Source of the DNA: Tuctoria greenei
Taxonomy: Eukaryota > Streptophyta > Magnoliopsida > Poales > Poaceae
Assembly (NCBI GenBank): GCA_036927565.1
Contig: JAYESD010000001.1
Span: 74,171,751 to 74,235,750 of the forward strand
DNA: 64,000 nt
Direction of reading: 5' to 3'
Shown here one piece after another: positions 22,456-33,368 of this stretch. The position numbers and the translations under genes were made by a program. Numbering within the stretch: position 1 is the first letter of the stretch; each line of letters opens with the position of its first letter. The notes below the pieces were generated by a model. It searched no databases and was not told the origin of the DNA. It saw nothing but the letters and a program-made list of their open reading frames with translations.

Positions 22456-23312
22456 TTAAAGAATGCACATAATAAGAATAAAAATCTCAAAAAATGTGTA
22501 CAATAAGAATAAAAAATCATCAACATCATAATTTGCTTCTGTCACACGTGCATTAAGATATTCACATATCTCTTCTTCAAACTCTTCTTCTTCACTCTCT
22601 AGCTGAAATCTCTCCTCATCTTCCATAATCCTTTTTTTGTTTTCAATAATCCATTGTGACTGCCGAACACATTTTCTCAAAGGACCAGCTTGTTCTTCAG
22701 ACATCAACTCTACCGTATCACTAGCTATTTTTGAGAGTCCCGTCCCACGAGATATCATAAAATCTTCTGCTTCCTCGACTTCATCTTGATAGACACTGCC
22801 GCCATCGTCTTCCTAATTCTCTATGTACCCATCATAACAATGAGGGTGCACTTCACGATTAACTTTATACACAACCTACCAATTTTCAAACTTGGGTGAG
22901 GATGACTTATGTAGTACACTTGTTCCACTTGACTTGCGAGTACAACATTATTGTTATGGGTTGTGTATCGTGAGTTGTGGTTGACCTCCACTATTCAAAA
23001 ATCATCAACTCGGTTGCCCTATGTTGGATCAAACCATTGATAGTCGAAGATAACAAGTTGAAGTTCTTTTGGACGGCCAAATGTTTACTCAATTATTTTT
23101 TAAAGAACACCGTAGTATTGTTTCACTTCTCCACTACCCTCTGCCACAGTTATCAATACTCCACTGTTTGTAGTGGCACCAAGTGGACGGCTTGCTTCTA
23201 AACTTGCTGTCCGAAAATGGTATCCATTGGTATCGTATCGGTTAAATTCTCTTGCTCTCAATTGACCATGCGACATCTGTCGCAAGTCATCGGAGATTTT
23301 GACATCATTCAT
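22456..23312 (-). pseudogene. CACTA-1 TNP2 C-terminal region (DUF4216-like and acidic tail)
   Basis: 23100-23312 encodes RQMSHGQLRAREFNRYDTNGYHFRT and TNSGVLITV, the DUF4216 opening. Scattered frames to 22760 continue the domain, including YKVNREVHPHCYDGY, and 22456-22758 is an acidic tail (ERFQLESEEEEFEEEI). The same order and acidic ending are intact in CACTA-2 at 55099-55776. Confidence 0.8.
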
Positions 23313-23674
23313 ACACTACATAAATAAAAAAAGTTAGCATCTTATGATAAACATGCAATCTATTATTGAAGGAAAAAAGACGGATAGAAAATTACATGTC
23401 CATGGAACCAGTCCACAAAGCTTGAACCACCGTTTACGCCATGCTAACGTAGCTTATCCAACTGAATTTGTGTACGTCTTCGTGAAAATTTCCAATAAAA
23501 CTTGTCAAACATTTCAAAATATGGTAGCACCCCCTCTATGTTGAAAAATATGTAAAGCATGGTGTAGTTCGTCTCTTGCGCCAAATTATAATGAGAAGTA
23601 TGAGCCCCAACACCTTTACCCTTCCAATGAAAGATCTTAAGCTCACACATACTTTGCTCTTCTACATTATGATA

Positions 23675-24130
23675 TCATGTGATAGATGCATTCACGTTGT
23701 TGGCACGTGAAAAATATTTTCTAGAGAAGTTGTTAGTAATATCGCTCGCTGCAAATGCTTCTGAATTACAACCCTCAACTCCTGCCTTGTTGTGCACTGT
23801 AGCTCTAATTTTCTTCAATTCTCTTTCTTGGCTATACATCCACCGAAATTGTGCAGGACCTGCTACTAATTCTACATAAGGTAAATGAACTAGTAAATGT
23901 TGCATAATGTTCATAAATCCAGGCGGGAACACTTTTTTCATCTTACATACAAGCACAACAATTTCTTTCTCGCACGACCACATCATCTTTTTTGACACTT
24001 CCTTTGCATGAATCTGTCTATAAAAGTAGCTAAGTTTGGCAAACATCTTCCACAAATCAGGTTTGATGTAGCCATGAAACATTACCGGTATATGTCTCTC
24101 CATCATAATGTTGTAATCAAGGCTCTTCAA
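23675..24130 (-). pseudogene. CACTA-1 TNP2, DUF4218-like domain
   Basis: A 151-residue stretch: KSLDYNIMMERHIPVMFHGYI, FAKLSYFYRQIHAKEVSKKMM, FPPGFMNIMQHLLVHLPYV, GPAQFRWMYSQERELKKIR and VEGCNSEAFAASDI. It aligns along its whole length with 56311-56800 of CACTA-2. This domain follows the catalytic part of CACTA transposases. Confidence 0.9.
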
Positions 24131-24163
24131 CCATTTCAGTTTACCGGTGTTGAGATTAACACA

Positions 24164-24556
24164 TCATTTTATATTAGCTGCATAGCGGTCTGGAAACTTC
24201 AATGTTTTCAACGAACTTAGTATTTGCTTTCTTTCTTCTGTTTGGACACAGTATGGAGCTCGTGGCCTACTTTCACTTCCACTTGCATTTTTTATAATCT
24301 CAAGCCCAGGACGATCACAAATATTAGCTAAGTCTTTTCTCGCACTAAAATTATCTTTTGTTTGTTCAGTAAAATAAAAACACATGCTTGCGATGCTTTC
24401 AACATCATTACACTCCTGATGCATCAAATCTATGTTATATGGTAAAAGCAGCGCCTTTGCGTATGGTAGCATCCAAAGAAAAGAAATATGAGTCCAGTTG
24501 TGTTCCTTACCATATCCTTCAAAAACACCTTCTGCAGACTCTTTTTTACTTTCCAT
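24164..24556 (-). pseudogene. CACTA-1 TNP2, catalytic region end
   Basis: A 130-residue stretch: FEGYGKEHNWTHISFLWMLPY, LLLPYNIDLMHQECNDVESI, TKDNFSARKDLANICDRPGLE and PRAPYCVQTEERKQIL. These are hallmark segments of the TNP2/transposase_21 family (usual form HNIDVMHQEKNV, W+KKSIFFELPYW). The Asp and Glu of DVMHQE are kept as DLMHQE. Further N-terminal parts are at 24973-25942 in other frames. Confidence 0.92.
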
Positions 24557-24972
24557 GCCATGTCATTTTTTGTTCGCTTGTCAATCGACGAGGTGGTCCT
24601 TCTGTAACCCTTTTGCCTTTTTGGAATGATCGTGTATCACTCCTGAAAGTATGATTTGAAGGAAGGAATTGTTGATGGAAATCAAAGAAGCTGATTTTTT
24701 CCATACTTCAACCTGATGGCATCATTGTCAACTATACATATGGGGCAACACACTTGTCCATGGACACACCAACCAGCCCAAATGCATATGTCAACAAATG
24801 ATGTATAGACCATAGATACACGAAATGTAAGGTAAATTCATATTTCAAATGACTATCATATGCCTTTACACCTTGTCATAACTCTTTCAACTCTTCAATT
24901 TAGCGGTTGCATAAACACATTGATTTTCTTCCCAGGTTGTTTACGACCAGGAATGATGGCCGTGAGGAATGT

Positions 24973-25588
24973 CTATCTGTCTTTCATACACATGTTGGGA
25001 GGGAAATTGTAAGACATGGTAAAAATAGGCCAATAAGAGTATGAATTGTTACTTGTGCTGAAAGGAGTGTAATTATCTATTGACAACCCAAGAGGAACAT
25101 TTCTTTGATCTGTACCAAACTCCAGATCAAGACGGTCTAGAGCTTGCCATTCAGCGCCATCCGAAGGATGCACCATAATATCTTTGTCATCGCTCACACG
25201 TATCCCTTCTGAATGTCACCTCATTTGCTTCGTTGTTTATTGGGACAGAAACAACTGTTTTGAGCCTAGTAGTGATAGGCATGTACCGAAGCTGTTTGAT
25301 CGATACTTTTGTACTTATTTCCTCTCCATCATCATTCAGAACTTTCACATGTCTAAATGATTTGCAATGCATACAATGAGTATCGTTCTTGTGTTCCTTC
25401 AAAAACAATATGCAATTACTCTCGCACGCATCAATTTTCTCATAACTCATGCCAAGACAAGCCAAAAGCTTCCTAGACTGATATATGTCTTTTAGCATCT
25501 TATGATTTGATAGAAGGAGATCACTGATCAACTTCATATTACCATTGTAGCAATTGTTAGCAAAACTGTACTTAGACTTCAACCCCAA
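24973..25588 (-). pseudogene. CACTA-1 TNP2, N-terminal part of the transposase
   Basis: 25187-25588 encodes YDACESNCILF-like and CMHCKSFRHVKVLNDDG segments (the C-x2-C region preceding the catalytic core) and KQLRYMPITTRLK. 24973-25197 continues in another frame with MVHPSDGAEWQALDRLDLEFG and LSIDNYTPFSTSNNSYSYWPIF, the canonical HPADGEAWK...GLATDGF segment; the Asp of the D-G pair is present as IDN. One frameshift lies in the overlap at 25187-25197. Confidence 0.9.
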
Positions 25589-25744
25589 GAGTCGTGGACC
25601 GCCTGCAGAACGGTCACATTGGTGCCCTCGTACACATTTTCATCCGAGCTGGCAAGAAGCTTGTAAAACTTCTTCACCTTCCTCCGGTAGTGAATGCTCT
25701 TCGTACTCTCGACCAACATCCCCCATCATCTTATCAATGCAATC

Positions 25745-25942
25745 TTAATTTTCATTTTCGTCTGACTCAATAGCATGATCCATCTCCTGATGCTCATGCC
25801 ATACTAGGTAGTCTGACATAAATCCATGCTTGCAAAGGTGAATCGTCATTTCATACCTCTCTAGACGCCGACGATTCTGGCACCTGCAACAGAAACACTT
25901 CACAAAACAAGCACCACTAGGAAATGTTTGGTTCACGAACAC
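25745..25942 (-). pseudogene. CACTA-1 TNP2, transposase-associated N-terminal segment
   Basis: 65 residues with CFVKCFCCRCQNRRRLERYEMTIHL and YLVWHEHQE, matching the zinc-binding N-terminal segment of CACTA transposases (usual form CPC..C.N.......V..HL...GF...Y..W..HGE). This is the first coding part after the noncoding leader block at 26070-26510. Confidence 0.8.
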
Positions 25943-26069
25943 ATTTTAAATATGAGCTTATTCCAAAGTATACACACCATTTGAACTCTATCCATCATAC
26001 ACCATCTTACGATGGTCACCCATTTTCAGCTTATACCTTCAAAGCAGACAAATCATTATTAGTTTATTT

Positions 26070-26510
26070 TTATGTTATGTGACGACCCCTACAACTAAGC
26101 AGATAGGTCTTAAACCCACTCAAGAGTGACCGAGCGGGACGTGCTTATAACAACACACGTAGTCTGGATCCAGACAAAATTTTGGCAGCATAACCCCGTT
26201 GTTCTCCACTGCACGCCTGAAAATGGTGCAGCAGAGAACATAAGGGTTATGCCGTCGAAATCTCATCCATATCTAGACCCGTGTCTTGTCACAAGCCACG
26301 CCCCCTCAGTCACTCCCAGACTGTCCAAAAAGGGACAATCTTGAACCTTCACGTCTCACATGCCAATAGCACGTGAAACATGCCTATTCGAAACGAGTAA
26401 TCAAATTCTATAGGTTACATTGCTCATTTTCATTTTTCAATCATTTATGAGACAGGAAAGAATGAGACAAAGGGGGAAAGTTGGTCAGAGTTGAATGTTC
26501 CAAGTCCAAG
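26070..26510 (-). promoter_or_regulatory. CACTA-1 leader block with long imperfect hairpin
   Basis: About 430 bp of noncoding DNA directly upstream of TNP2 (minus-strand sense). It is also present at 58658-59095 in CACTA-2 with about 75% identity by eye. It contains a ~195 bp imperfect inverted repeat (about 26122-26316) centred near 26218. Matching arm pieces are GCATAACCCCGTTGTTCTC and its partner on the right, nested inside GAGTGACCGAG-type outer arms. It may be a promoter/5' UTR structure or an old insertion shared by both elements. Confidence 0.8.
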
Positions 26511-27034
26511 TCCACCGTCCACGTGCGGGTAATTGGCCGTCCTCATTGTCACCGTATGTCTCCGTGCTCGTCTTGATGCATATGTTATGACTAGAATAAT
26601 CTCTTACATCACGAACGCATTTAATTCATTTTGTACCATGACATACATAATATGTTAATACATTTAAACTACACATAGATGTAATTTTAAATTTAGCAAC
26701 ATATAGATGTAATTTAAAATTTAGCAACACATAGAAGTAATCAAAATTTTGCAACATTCGTACTAAACATTGCCACAACGATTAAGCAACATATACATGA
26801 TGAACTAATTAAAATTTTGGTTACATACTACGATTTAGCAACACACAAAAGTAATTTAATAACTAAATTTAACATAACTAACCTTTGAAATTTGCATTCA
26901 ACTAATAACTAATCTAATTTGCAAGTAACATTAGACATCACCATCAATTGAGTAACAAAATCCACAATAAACACTCACAAATTACACCTATTTGCATTGC
27001 ATGCCTACAAGTGTTTTAGCAAACATTATACCTT

Positions 27035-27490
27035 GCCTTGAACAGGATGACGGCAAACGGAACACAGGCACGCAGCACTGAGGGAGGCTGGGGGGCAGCG
27101 CAGTCGCACTTGAGGACGGGGTGTACAGGGGCAGCTCAAGGCAGCACGGGGGCAGCCGGCGCACGTTGATGGCCAGCGACGGGCAACCGCTTGGCTATGG
27201 CCGGGCCGGCGCACGGGGCCGCGCGCAGGGGCAGCAGAGGAGCTCACACGGTGACACGAGAGAGGAGGCCGGCGGCGCGATAGAGGGAGCCGGTGGCGGG
27301 CACCGGAGGCGGCGGCGTGTGCGGGCTGAAGTGTGGCTGAGAGGGTTCACACAAGGGTTACGTGTTACGTGGCCGAGCGATTGTAGAGAGAAGGCGCGAC
27401 GCGTTTTGGAGTTTTGCGCGGGGCCCACAAAAGAGTGTTGGCTAGGCTGTGGGCCGACGCGTTTAAAGCCTGGGCCGGGCATGCTCCAAG
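27035..27490. other. CACTA-1 GC-rich block next to its 5' end
   Basis: About 450 bp, strongly GC- and CpG-rich, between AT-rich DNA (26600-27020) and the subterminal repeats. The long open frames on both strands reflect base composition and show no domain. CACTA-2 (60114-60430) and the short CACTA (29580-30010) have a block in the same place, so it is probably a promoter-proximal or first-exon feature. Confidence 0.7.
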
Positions 27491-27701
27491 CAGCATCGGT
27501 TTAGCCGATGTATTAAAAGTGGGCGTCGATTTTTCATGAGTTTGGCCGACATATGTAATAAGAGAGTCGGTTATTTTAGTTTGGCCGACGTATCTAGGGT
27601 AGAAATGTCGATTCCTTTAAACCAACAGTCTTAGTTGATTTAAATGTGATGGCCCTGACGCCTGTAATTGAACGACACCTTATTCGTCATTTGTTGTAGT
27701 G

Positions 27702-29075
27702 ATTATTTAAAAATTAAAACCAGAACTTCGGTGAAGTCGATGAATCTCAAATAATGTTTTTGTCGTAAACATGAGGTAATGTTGCTTCACCAAAAACTGT
27801 CATTATTGTTGTTCTAGAATGTTTCTGCCAATTGGCGTTAGTTCTATTTTATGAAAATTGAAAGTTGACCACGTGCGGTGTAATTGTGGACTGAATTAGA
27901 CAACTAGGATGCAAACAACTCTATTTCATATACTAGTATAAACAACTTTCTTAGGTTACACGATATTCATTCTGCGGCATCTGTTTTTTATCTAATCATT
28001 TTCACCAAATTTAACAACTTTGTCTATAATTAAGTTTTTCAATTTGTGTTCCTACGCGGAGGGGTTTATGTAGAAATTTACGTATATCAATTGACTAGGA
28101 GAACTGTTGATGACATCATAGATTTATTACATTATAATCATTTATATAAATAAAGATCTCTATTATATCCAATGACTATTGAGTTGGTAGTGACAAAACT
28201 CATGCGGGGAGGTGACAAATTAATGGGCAATGCACGGTACCCCCATCTTGAACCAGAACGAGTCTGGTAAACAGCAAAAGTCTCACCGTACCGTGGGTAT
28301 TCTCTCGGAAGCCGGAGCAGGGTTCTTCGCCATCAGGGTACGTAGTTTTTTTTTTTACCTGGGAAGAAGCAGCAGCCGGTGATATCTCCGCGGATTGCCT
28401 GCAACTGCGACCAACTCGATGCGTCTTCCAGCCGTGCAGCACTAGATAGAGACGACGAAATTCAAGGAACTTCACGTAGGTAACGGAGTAGGACGGAGAG
28501 CAGTGGCGGACCTAGCATTTTAATATCCAACCTGGAAGTTGTTTCCAAAGACATTTCCGGACTCCTTCACCTCTGTTTGACATTCTCATGAGCGTCAAAT
28601 GTTAGGGAGCCATTTTGCTATCCTTGTTATACAGAACACCCATGTAGCAGGTTAACAACTCCGATTCTTCAAAGCATCGCCTGAGTCTAAGCATAAATAT
28701 AAATCGTGGCACTCAAATAGCAAAACAATACCGTTAAACCTAGCTCGTTATCACAATCTCATAACCTAGAACCATCCAATACTGAATCAAACAAGATACC
28801 GCCCCATAGAGCAGTCATTTACATTTTTCCTAGTCGTCCCTGCAAGAACAAAAGCAACGAAATCGCATTCATGCCATAAGAAACGATCAGTGCTCTTCTT
28901 CATGGGAAAAGTTATTCCCAACCACTCTTGCTATAAGTCATGGAACAGTGGTCTCAACAGGACCCGGGAAAGAAAAACTCAGGGCCCATCACGGACCCTA
29001 GAGGCATTTCCACTCCCGATTCCAATAATCAGGAGCTGACCTTGCATCTCAGCGATGCTAATCGAGATTTATAGT
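27702..29075. other. Unclassified spacer
   Basis: 1.37 kb without a recognisable gene. The part to about 28200 is AT-rich. At 28503 a CAGTGGCGGACCTAGC phrase, common in grass intergenic repeats, appears without a visible partner. The remainder (28600-29070) is unique-looking sequence with no motif I can name. Confidence 0.5.
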
Positions 29076-30341
29076 CACTACAGGAATCCTAGAATAGGGC
29101 ATCAGCCATATGAGTGTCGATTGTCTATACAAATTGACACTCATACAGTAAAAGTGTCGGTTAATCGACGCTCTTAGCTGGCGAAATTCTACAGACTCAT
29201 TTAACTATTATGAGCGACGGTGCTGATGCTTTTAACTGTTATAAATTTCGGTTTCTAAAAACCGACAAATTTACACTTTATAGTTGTTGGGTCGTGTACC
29301 CGACGCATCTACAGTTTTAAAGCCGTCGGTCCAAACAGAACCGACACTTTTAGATCTCTGACACAGAAAAAAACAACTGCACAAAAGAAAGTTTCCTCTA
29401 ATTCCGGTCAGACCTGGCCGTGGCCATTCCTGAGCAAGCTTCATGTCTGGTTTTCAGCAGATTCTATGGTTGGACTGGATTGAGAAGAGTAAGTAGACAC
29501 TAGATCAACAAGATTGAACTTGAAAACATAACAATCCACATAAATATATCAATCAAGATGTGACCACAAAGACAAAAATGAATATTCACAGAGGACGCCG
29601 GAGCCCGCATCACTGGGAGGCCGCATCGCTGAAGCCGTGCTGGTAGGTCGCATCATCGGGAGGTCGCGTGGCTGGGAGGCCGCATCACCGGGAGCCGCAC
29701 CGCACCACCGGGAGCCGTGCTGTGGTGCCGGGAGGTCGTGCCGCCTTGAGGTCGTGTCGTCGGGTGGCCGCACTGCGTCGTCTAGAGGCTGCATCGCCGG
29801 GAGGCCGCACCGCCCCGGGAGTCGACGTCAGGCCGCAGCCGTGCGTGGACGCCGGGCTAGGTTTCCTTGGAGAGCGGGGGTGGACAAGGTGCGGGGGCGG
29901 CGCTGTGTGTGAGTGGCGACGGCGCAGAGATTGGCGGGTAGGGTTTTCTCTCTGGTTCATGGGTACGAGTTGTTGCTCGGGGGCCGGGATAAAAAACCGG
30001 GCAGGCGAGGATCGGTGCACGCGGGGCCCACTAAAGGGAGTCAGTCAAACTGAAGATGATAGCTGGGCGCGACAATTAAAAATTTTCGGGATCCCGCGTG
30101 TGCGCGGCGAGCGGGAGAAAAAAAATTGCGGGAACTGTATGGTCATCGGTTGAGCTGACGTATTTGTTAAGAGTGTTGCTTAAACCGACGCAGTTAGTAA
30201 GAGTGTCCATCTTTTAAGTCTGGCCGACGCATTTAGTTTAGGAAAGTTGGTTTTTTAGACCGACACTCTTCGTCGAGTTAAATGCGATGGCCCCGACACT
30301 TGTAACTGAACCAACACCTTATTCACCATTTTCTGTAGTGA
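29076..30341. mobile_element. Non-autonomous CACTA element (1266 bp)
   Basis: Ends CACTACAGGAATC and, in reverse, CACTACAGAAAATG, with a perfect 3 bp TSD AGT (29073-29075, 30342-30344). Both subterminal regions align with those of CACTA-1: on the left the CATATGAGTGTCG...GTCGGTTAATCGACGC...CTCATTTAACT order, on the right TAAATGCGATGGCCCCGACAC...ACCTTATTC. It is thus a deletion derivative of that family. Only the ends and a GC-rich core remain, with no transposase. It would need TNP2 and TNPA from another copy. Confidence 0.93.
29580..30010. repeat. GC-rich imperfect tandem core of the short CACTA
   Basis: Repeats of a GGGAGGCCGCATC-like unit (variants GGGAGGTCGTG, GGGAGCCGCAC) at roughly 15-25 bp spacing. 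The overlapping open frames on both strands come from this repeat and have no recognised domain. Confidence 0.75.
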
Positions 30342-30344
30342 GTA

Positions 30345-31300
30345 CTTAACATGAGTATAAGGGGAAGCATTCGGATAGACCTAGGCAGATAGTGCGGTAG
30401 CGGCTGCTGATGGATAACTAGAGGGAGGTTGGTGTTGATTCAGGGCATGCTGAGGCAACGAGGGAGGGACCACGACGATGCCCTGACGGCCATCAGATGA
30501 CTTGAGACAGGGAACCATTGGAGGGGCGGTGGTTGTTGGTCTCGGCAGAGATGGTCCATAGGTTGGTTCGTGACTCGGCCTGTCAGTAGTGTGTTTAGCG
30601 TTTCGGGTGGGTTCATCTGCTTGGTCTGCGCATGTGGCTTGGCTGCTCGGCTCGTTGCTGTTCGCTCAATGCTCGATGGCTTCGCTTCATTAGACTAATT
30701 GTTCGCTGACTCGGTCCGTCTGCACTTGTTTGGCTGAGTGCCTAAGCCCCAGCCCACATGGTATGCCATGGCCCACCAGGCATACCCTGTGGGTCCACCC
30801 ATGACGGAGAGTTGTGCAGGTCACCATATCCCACCCTCTGACGTTTCATCGTTTTAAGTGGTCATACAGTGATCATGTCTTTTCATTGCTGGAGGATGTC
30901 CATAATACTTCAGTCAAATCTCATGCACCTGGTACTGGGGAAAAAGACACATTTCATGTTTTTTTTTAAATAGTATTTTTATATCAGAATTTACAAAATA
31001 GGATGCCCGATCCATTCAATTGTATAAATAGGAGCATCCCGCCCCCTCTGTCCGACGAGATCAGATCTCGCCCCTTGGTTGAGCAAGATCTCACCAAGAT
31101 GTCGTTCACCCTTGAAGCGAAATCTATTTGGGGTCTAAATTGATGACAACTTTCTTGTGGAGGGCCGAATGTAAAATTTTCTCTAGATCTCACCCCATGG
31201 GGGGACGGTGGCGAGATCTCATTGAAAAAGATCCCACCCATCCACCAAGCGAGATTTTTCATCGCAGCGCAGAAACATGTCCCAGCCTTCTATTTTCTCA
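30345..31300. other. Unclassified spacer, probably including the 3' end of the Mutator element
   Basis: No gene is recognised. From about 31020 repeated GAGATCTCGCC/AGATCTCACC phrases occur on both strands. A similar AAATCTCGCC phrase lies beyond the other half of the Mutator gene at 46015-46075, which suggests these are the element's terminal regions. No clean terminal inverted repeat or TSD was found. Confidence 0.4.
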
Positions 31301-32250
31301 TAAACTACATAAACATGCATACAAATTCACCTGAAATTAGATTAGCAAAATATAAAACACAAACATTTCAAATTCAATGTTAGAAGATGTTATACATCAT
31401 ACATAGAGATACATAGTTCAATGTTACAATATGTTACAAATCTTACAAACACAGAAAGTTCAACGATGCAACATGATATAAATATAACAAAATAGAGTCC
31501 AAATGTTGCACACTTACAAATGAGCTTGATAAAAATCTGATTGACTATCAAAGCGAGCATGAGGACATATTGATCGGAGGATGCAGTCGGTGGAGGTCTC
31601 CCATCTGTACTATGTCTTGAAGGGATTTCTTGGACGAATGAAGACCTTCGTGCGTTTCTGTAACAAATCATACGCATGTCCCAACTCCTTACACACACTG
31701 TAGCTTCTTTTCTTTTGCCCTACCTCGAACTCATCCATGTCATTCCCAATGTGCCGTGTTCTATGACATCTTTCGTTAGGTGGGCGATTCTGAGGTCAGG
31801 AACATCGACACTATTTATGTTGTCTATATGAATGAGTCCACTGTACCAATTCCATACAACTTGGACTCCCAAGTATGTGTAATATAATCTTTTTCAAGTA
31901 TGGAGAAACATAAATTTGAGGAGGTGTACTGCACTCCGCACATGCCGTAATGATATCAGAGCATAGCTTGTGACATCTGAAGATACAAGTGTCGTCTCCT
32001 CTAAATACGCACTTTTGTGCGACACTTTCTCGTCTCACTCCACCGCGGATTCTGTCTTTGCAGTGGAACATCAAAACTTAGCTCTTGAGTACTAGCCATT
32101 GTCGCTTGATGAAGTTTAGCCTTTCTCAGGTTTATCTTCTGTGTACTCTTTGAGCAAGTAACCAAAAAGTAATCCTCTATCATTCATGAAGGTCTGTAAT
32201 GTTATGAAATGTTCCCTTATGTACCCGTTGATCCAAAAAAGAATGAACTC
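31300..32250 (-). pseudogene. Mutator-like transposase, C-terminal half
   Basis: Minus-strand reading from 32250 gives ILFWINGYIREHF and FGYLLKEYTEDKPEK, which continue in frame the Mutator segment that ends at 45001. Next come a SWIM-type zinc finger (KCVFRGDD..., then CHKLCSDIITAC; 31811-32074) with SPYLKKIILHILGS, then in another frame RTRHIGNDMDEFEVGQKKRSYSVCKELGHAYDL (31640-31770), the zinc-knuckle tail of MURA-like transposases. Gypsy-2 split the gene here; the target duplication AACTC is at 32246-32250. Internal frame changes show decay. Confidence 0.85.
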
Positions 32251-32329
32251 TGTCGGTACCCTGCGGACCAGGTACCCTCGCATACTAGGAAAAGAAGTGT
32301 TGAGTCTCACCTTCAATGAGAGGAGACAT

Positions 32330-32800
32330 CTGGCTGCCACACGTCCTGCAGCTCTGGACCTGCCTCCTGCTAGGGGTGGCTCTGGTGCTGCCACGCGAAC
32401 TAATGCTCTGAACCTGTCTCCCTGCCAAGGGTGGCTCCGATGCTGCCACGTGTCCGGTAGCTCTGGACCTGCTTTCCTGCCAAGGGTGGGGTGCTACCAC
32501 GCGTTCTGCAGCTCCGAACCTGCCTCACTATTAATGGTGGCTCTGGTGCTGCCATGTGTCCAGCAGCCTCAGACCCACCTCCCTGCAAAGGGTGGCTTCT
32601 GTGCCACCACGCGTCCAATAGCTTCGAACCCACCACCCGGCTAAGAGTGGCTCCTGTGTAGCCACGTGTCCTGTAGCTCTGGACCTGCCTCCCTACCAAG
32701 GATGGTTCCGATGCTGCCAAACGTCGTGCAGCTCCGGACCTGCTTCCCTGTTAAGTGTAGCTACAGAGCTGCCACATGTCTTGTGGCTATGGACTTTTCC
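32330..32800. repeat. 55 bp minisatellite inside the gypsy-2 5' LTR
   Basis: Each unit has GCTGCCACnnGTCC, AGCTCnGGACCTGCCTCCCTGCC and AAGGGTGGCTC. Anchor positions near 32334, 32388, 32442, 32490, 32547, 32601, 32656, 32713 and 32769 give a period of 48-57 bp. Several units contain a CACGTGTCC (G-box-like) core. Confidence 0.9.
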
Positions 32801-33073
32801 TCTCTGGCGAGAAGGGCTCCGGAACTCCACCTGTCCAAGACGGTGTAGGTATTCAAGACCATAAATCAGCCCCTTCAAGACTAGGATAATGCATCATTAA
32901 CCATGCGTTAATGATGAATGATTAGTGGGCTATCAAGACATATTAACGTCACCATCAGGGCACGTTAATATGCAATAAATCATAAATAAGTGTCTTAGAC
33001 CATCTATGGAGTACTTAATAGCCCGGGACCACCTCTCGGGCCTCAGCCTCATGGTACACGGCCGAACATGGCA

Positions 33074-33079
33074 TATAAG
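33074..33079 (+). promoter_or_regulatory. Gypsy-2 LTR TATA box
   Basis: TATAAG after GGCA. The 3' LTR has the better-preserved TATAAAAGG at 44739-44747 in the same context, about 240 bp from the LTR end. Confidence 0.5.
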
Positions 33080-33319
33080 AGGCCACACTGCTACGATACA
33101 TGACATCTCAAGCTAGACACAGGCTCCCGCATACACACAATACAAAACACAACAAACCCCCATGGACGTAAGGTGTTATGCTCTGTTGGCCCGAACCATG
33201 TAAATCCCTCATGTTCACCCTGTTCTTGATTCTTGAGTATACACCCCCTCCAAAAAAGAACCTCCGCGGACTACCTCTTAGTAGTATTTAGAAAAGTGTC
33301 GTTGCAACACTTCGACATT

Positions 33320-33337
33320 TGGCGTGCCAGGTAGGGG
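33320..33337 (+). other. Primer binding site of gypsy-2
   Basis: TGGCGTGCCAGGTAGGGG, 2 nt after the 5' LTR, one base different from the site of gypsy-1. The tRNA was not identified. Confidence 0.8.
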
Positions 33338-33368
33338 TCTCTACTCGAAAAATTTCAAGATAAACAAT

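Larger units (their letters stand above)
18657..27701 (-). mobile_element. CACTA-1: En/Spm-type DNA transposon (9045 bp)
   Basis: Ends are CACTACAAGAAA and, in reverse, CACTACAACAAA, the CACTA terminal inverted repeat with one mismatch in 12. Flanking triplets are AAT and ATT, an imperfect 3 bp TSD. Both subterminal regions (18680-19010 and 27490-27700) carry many short GTCGG/CCGAC repeats in both orientations, the usual binding sites for the element's own protein. The minus strand encodes a TNP2-type transposase (22456-25942) and then a TNPA-type protein (about 19860-22410). All frames are broken, so it is non-autonomous now. Confidence 0.95.
32251..33317 (+). repeat. 5' LTR of gypsy-2 (1067 bp)
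   Basis: Starts TGTCGGTACCC and ends CGACA, followed 2 nt later by the primer binding site. It contains about nine copies of a ~55 bp unit (32330-32800), whereas the 3' LTR has about six; this explains most of the length difference (1067 against 890 bp). The outer parts of the two LTRs are similar. Confidence 0.93.

Noticed and set aside
27121..27504. Arg/Gly-rich open frames on both strands
   Set aside because: Stop-poor because of GC-rich composition; no domain. The same holds for 29637-30153 and 60080-60532.
28200..28475. 91-residue minus-strand open frame as a possible host exon
   Set aside because: No recognisable domain, codon pattern or splice context.
28503..28520. CAGTGGCGGACCTAGC as a possible hAT-type terminal repeat
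   Set aside because: No matching inverted end or 8 bp target duplication was found within reach.
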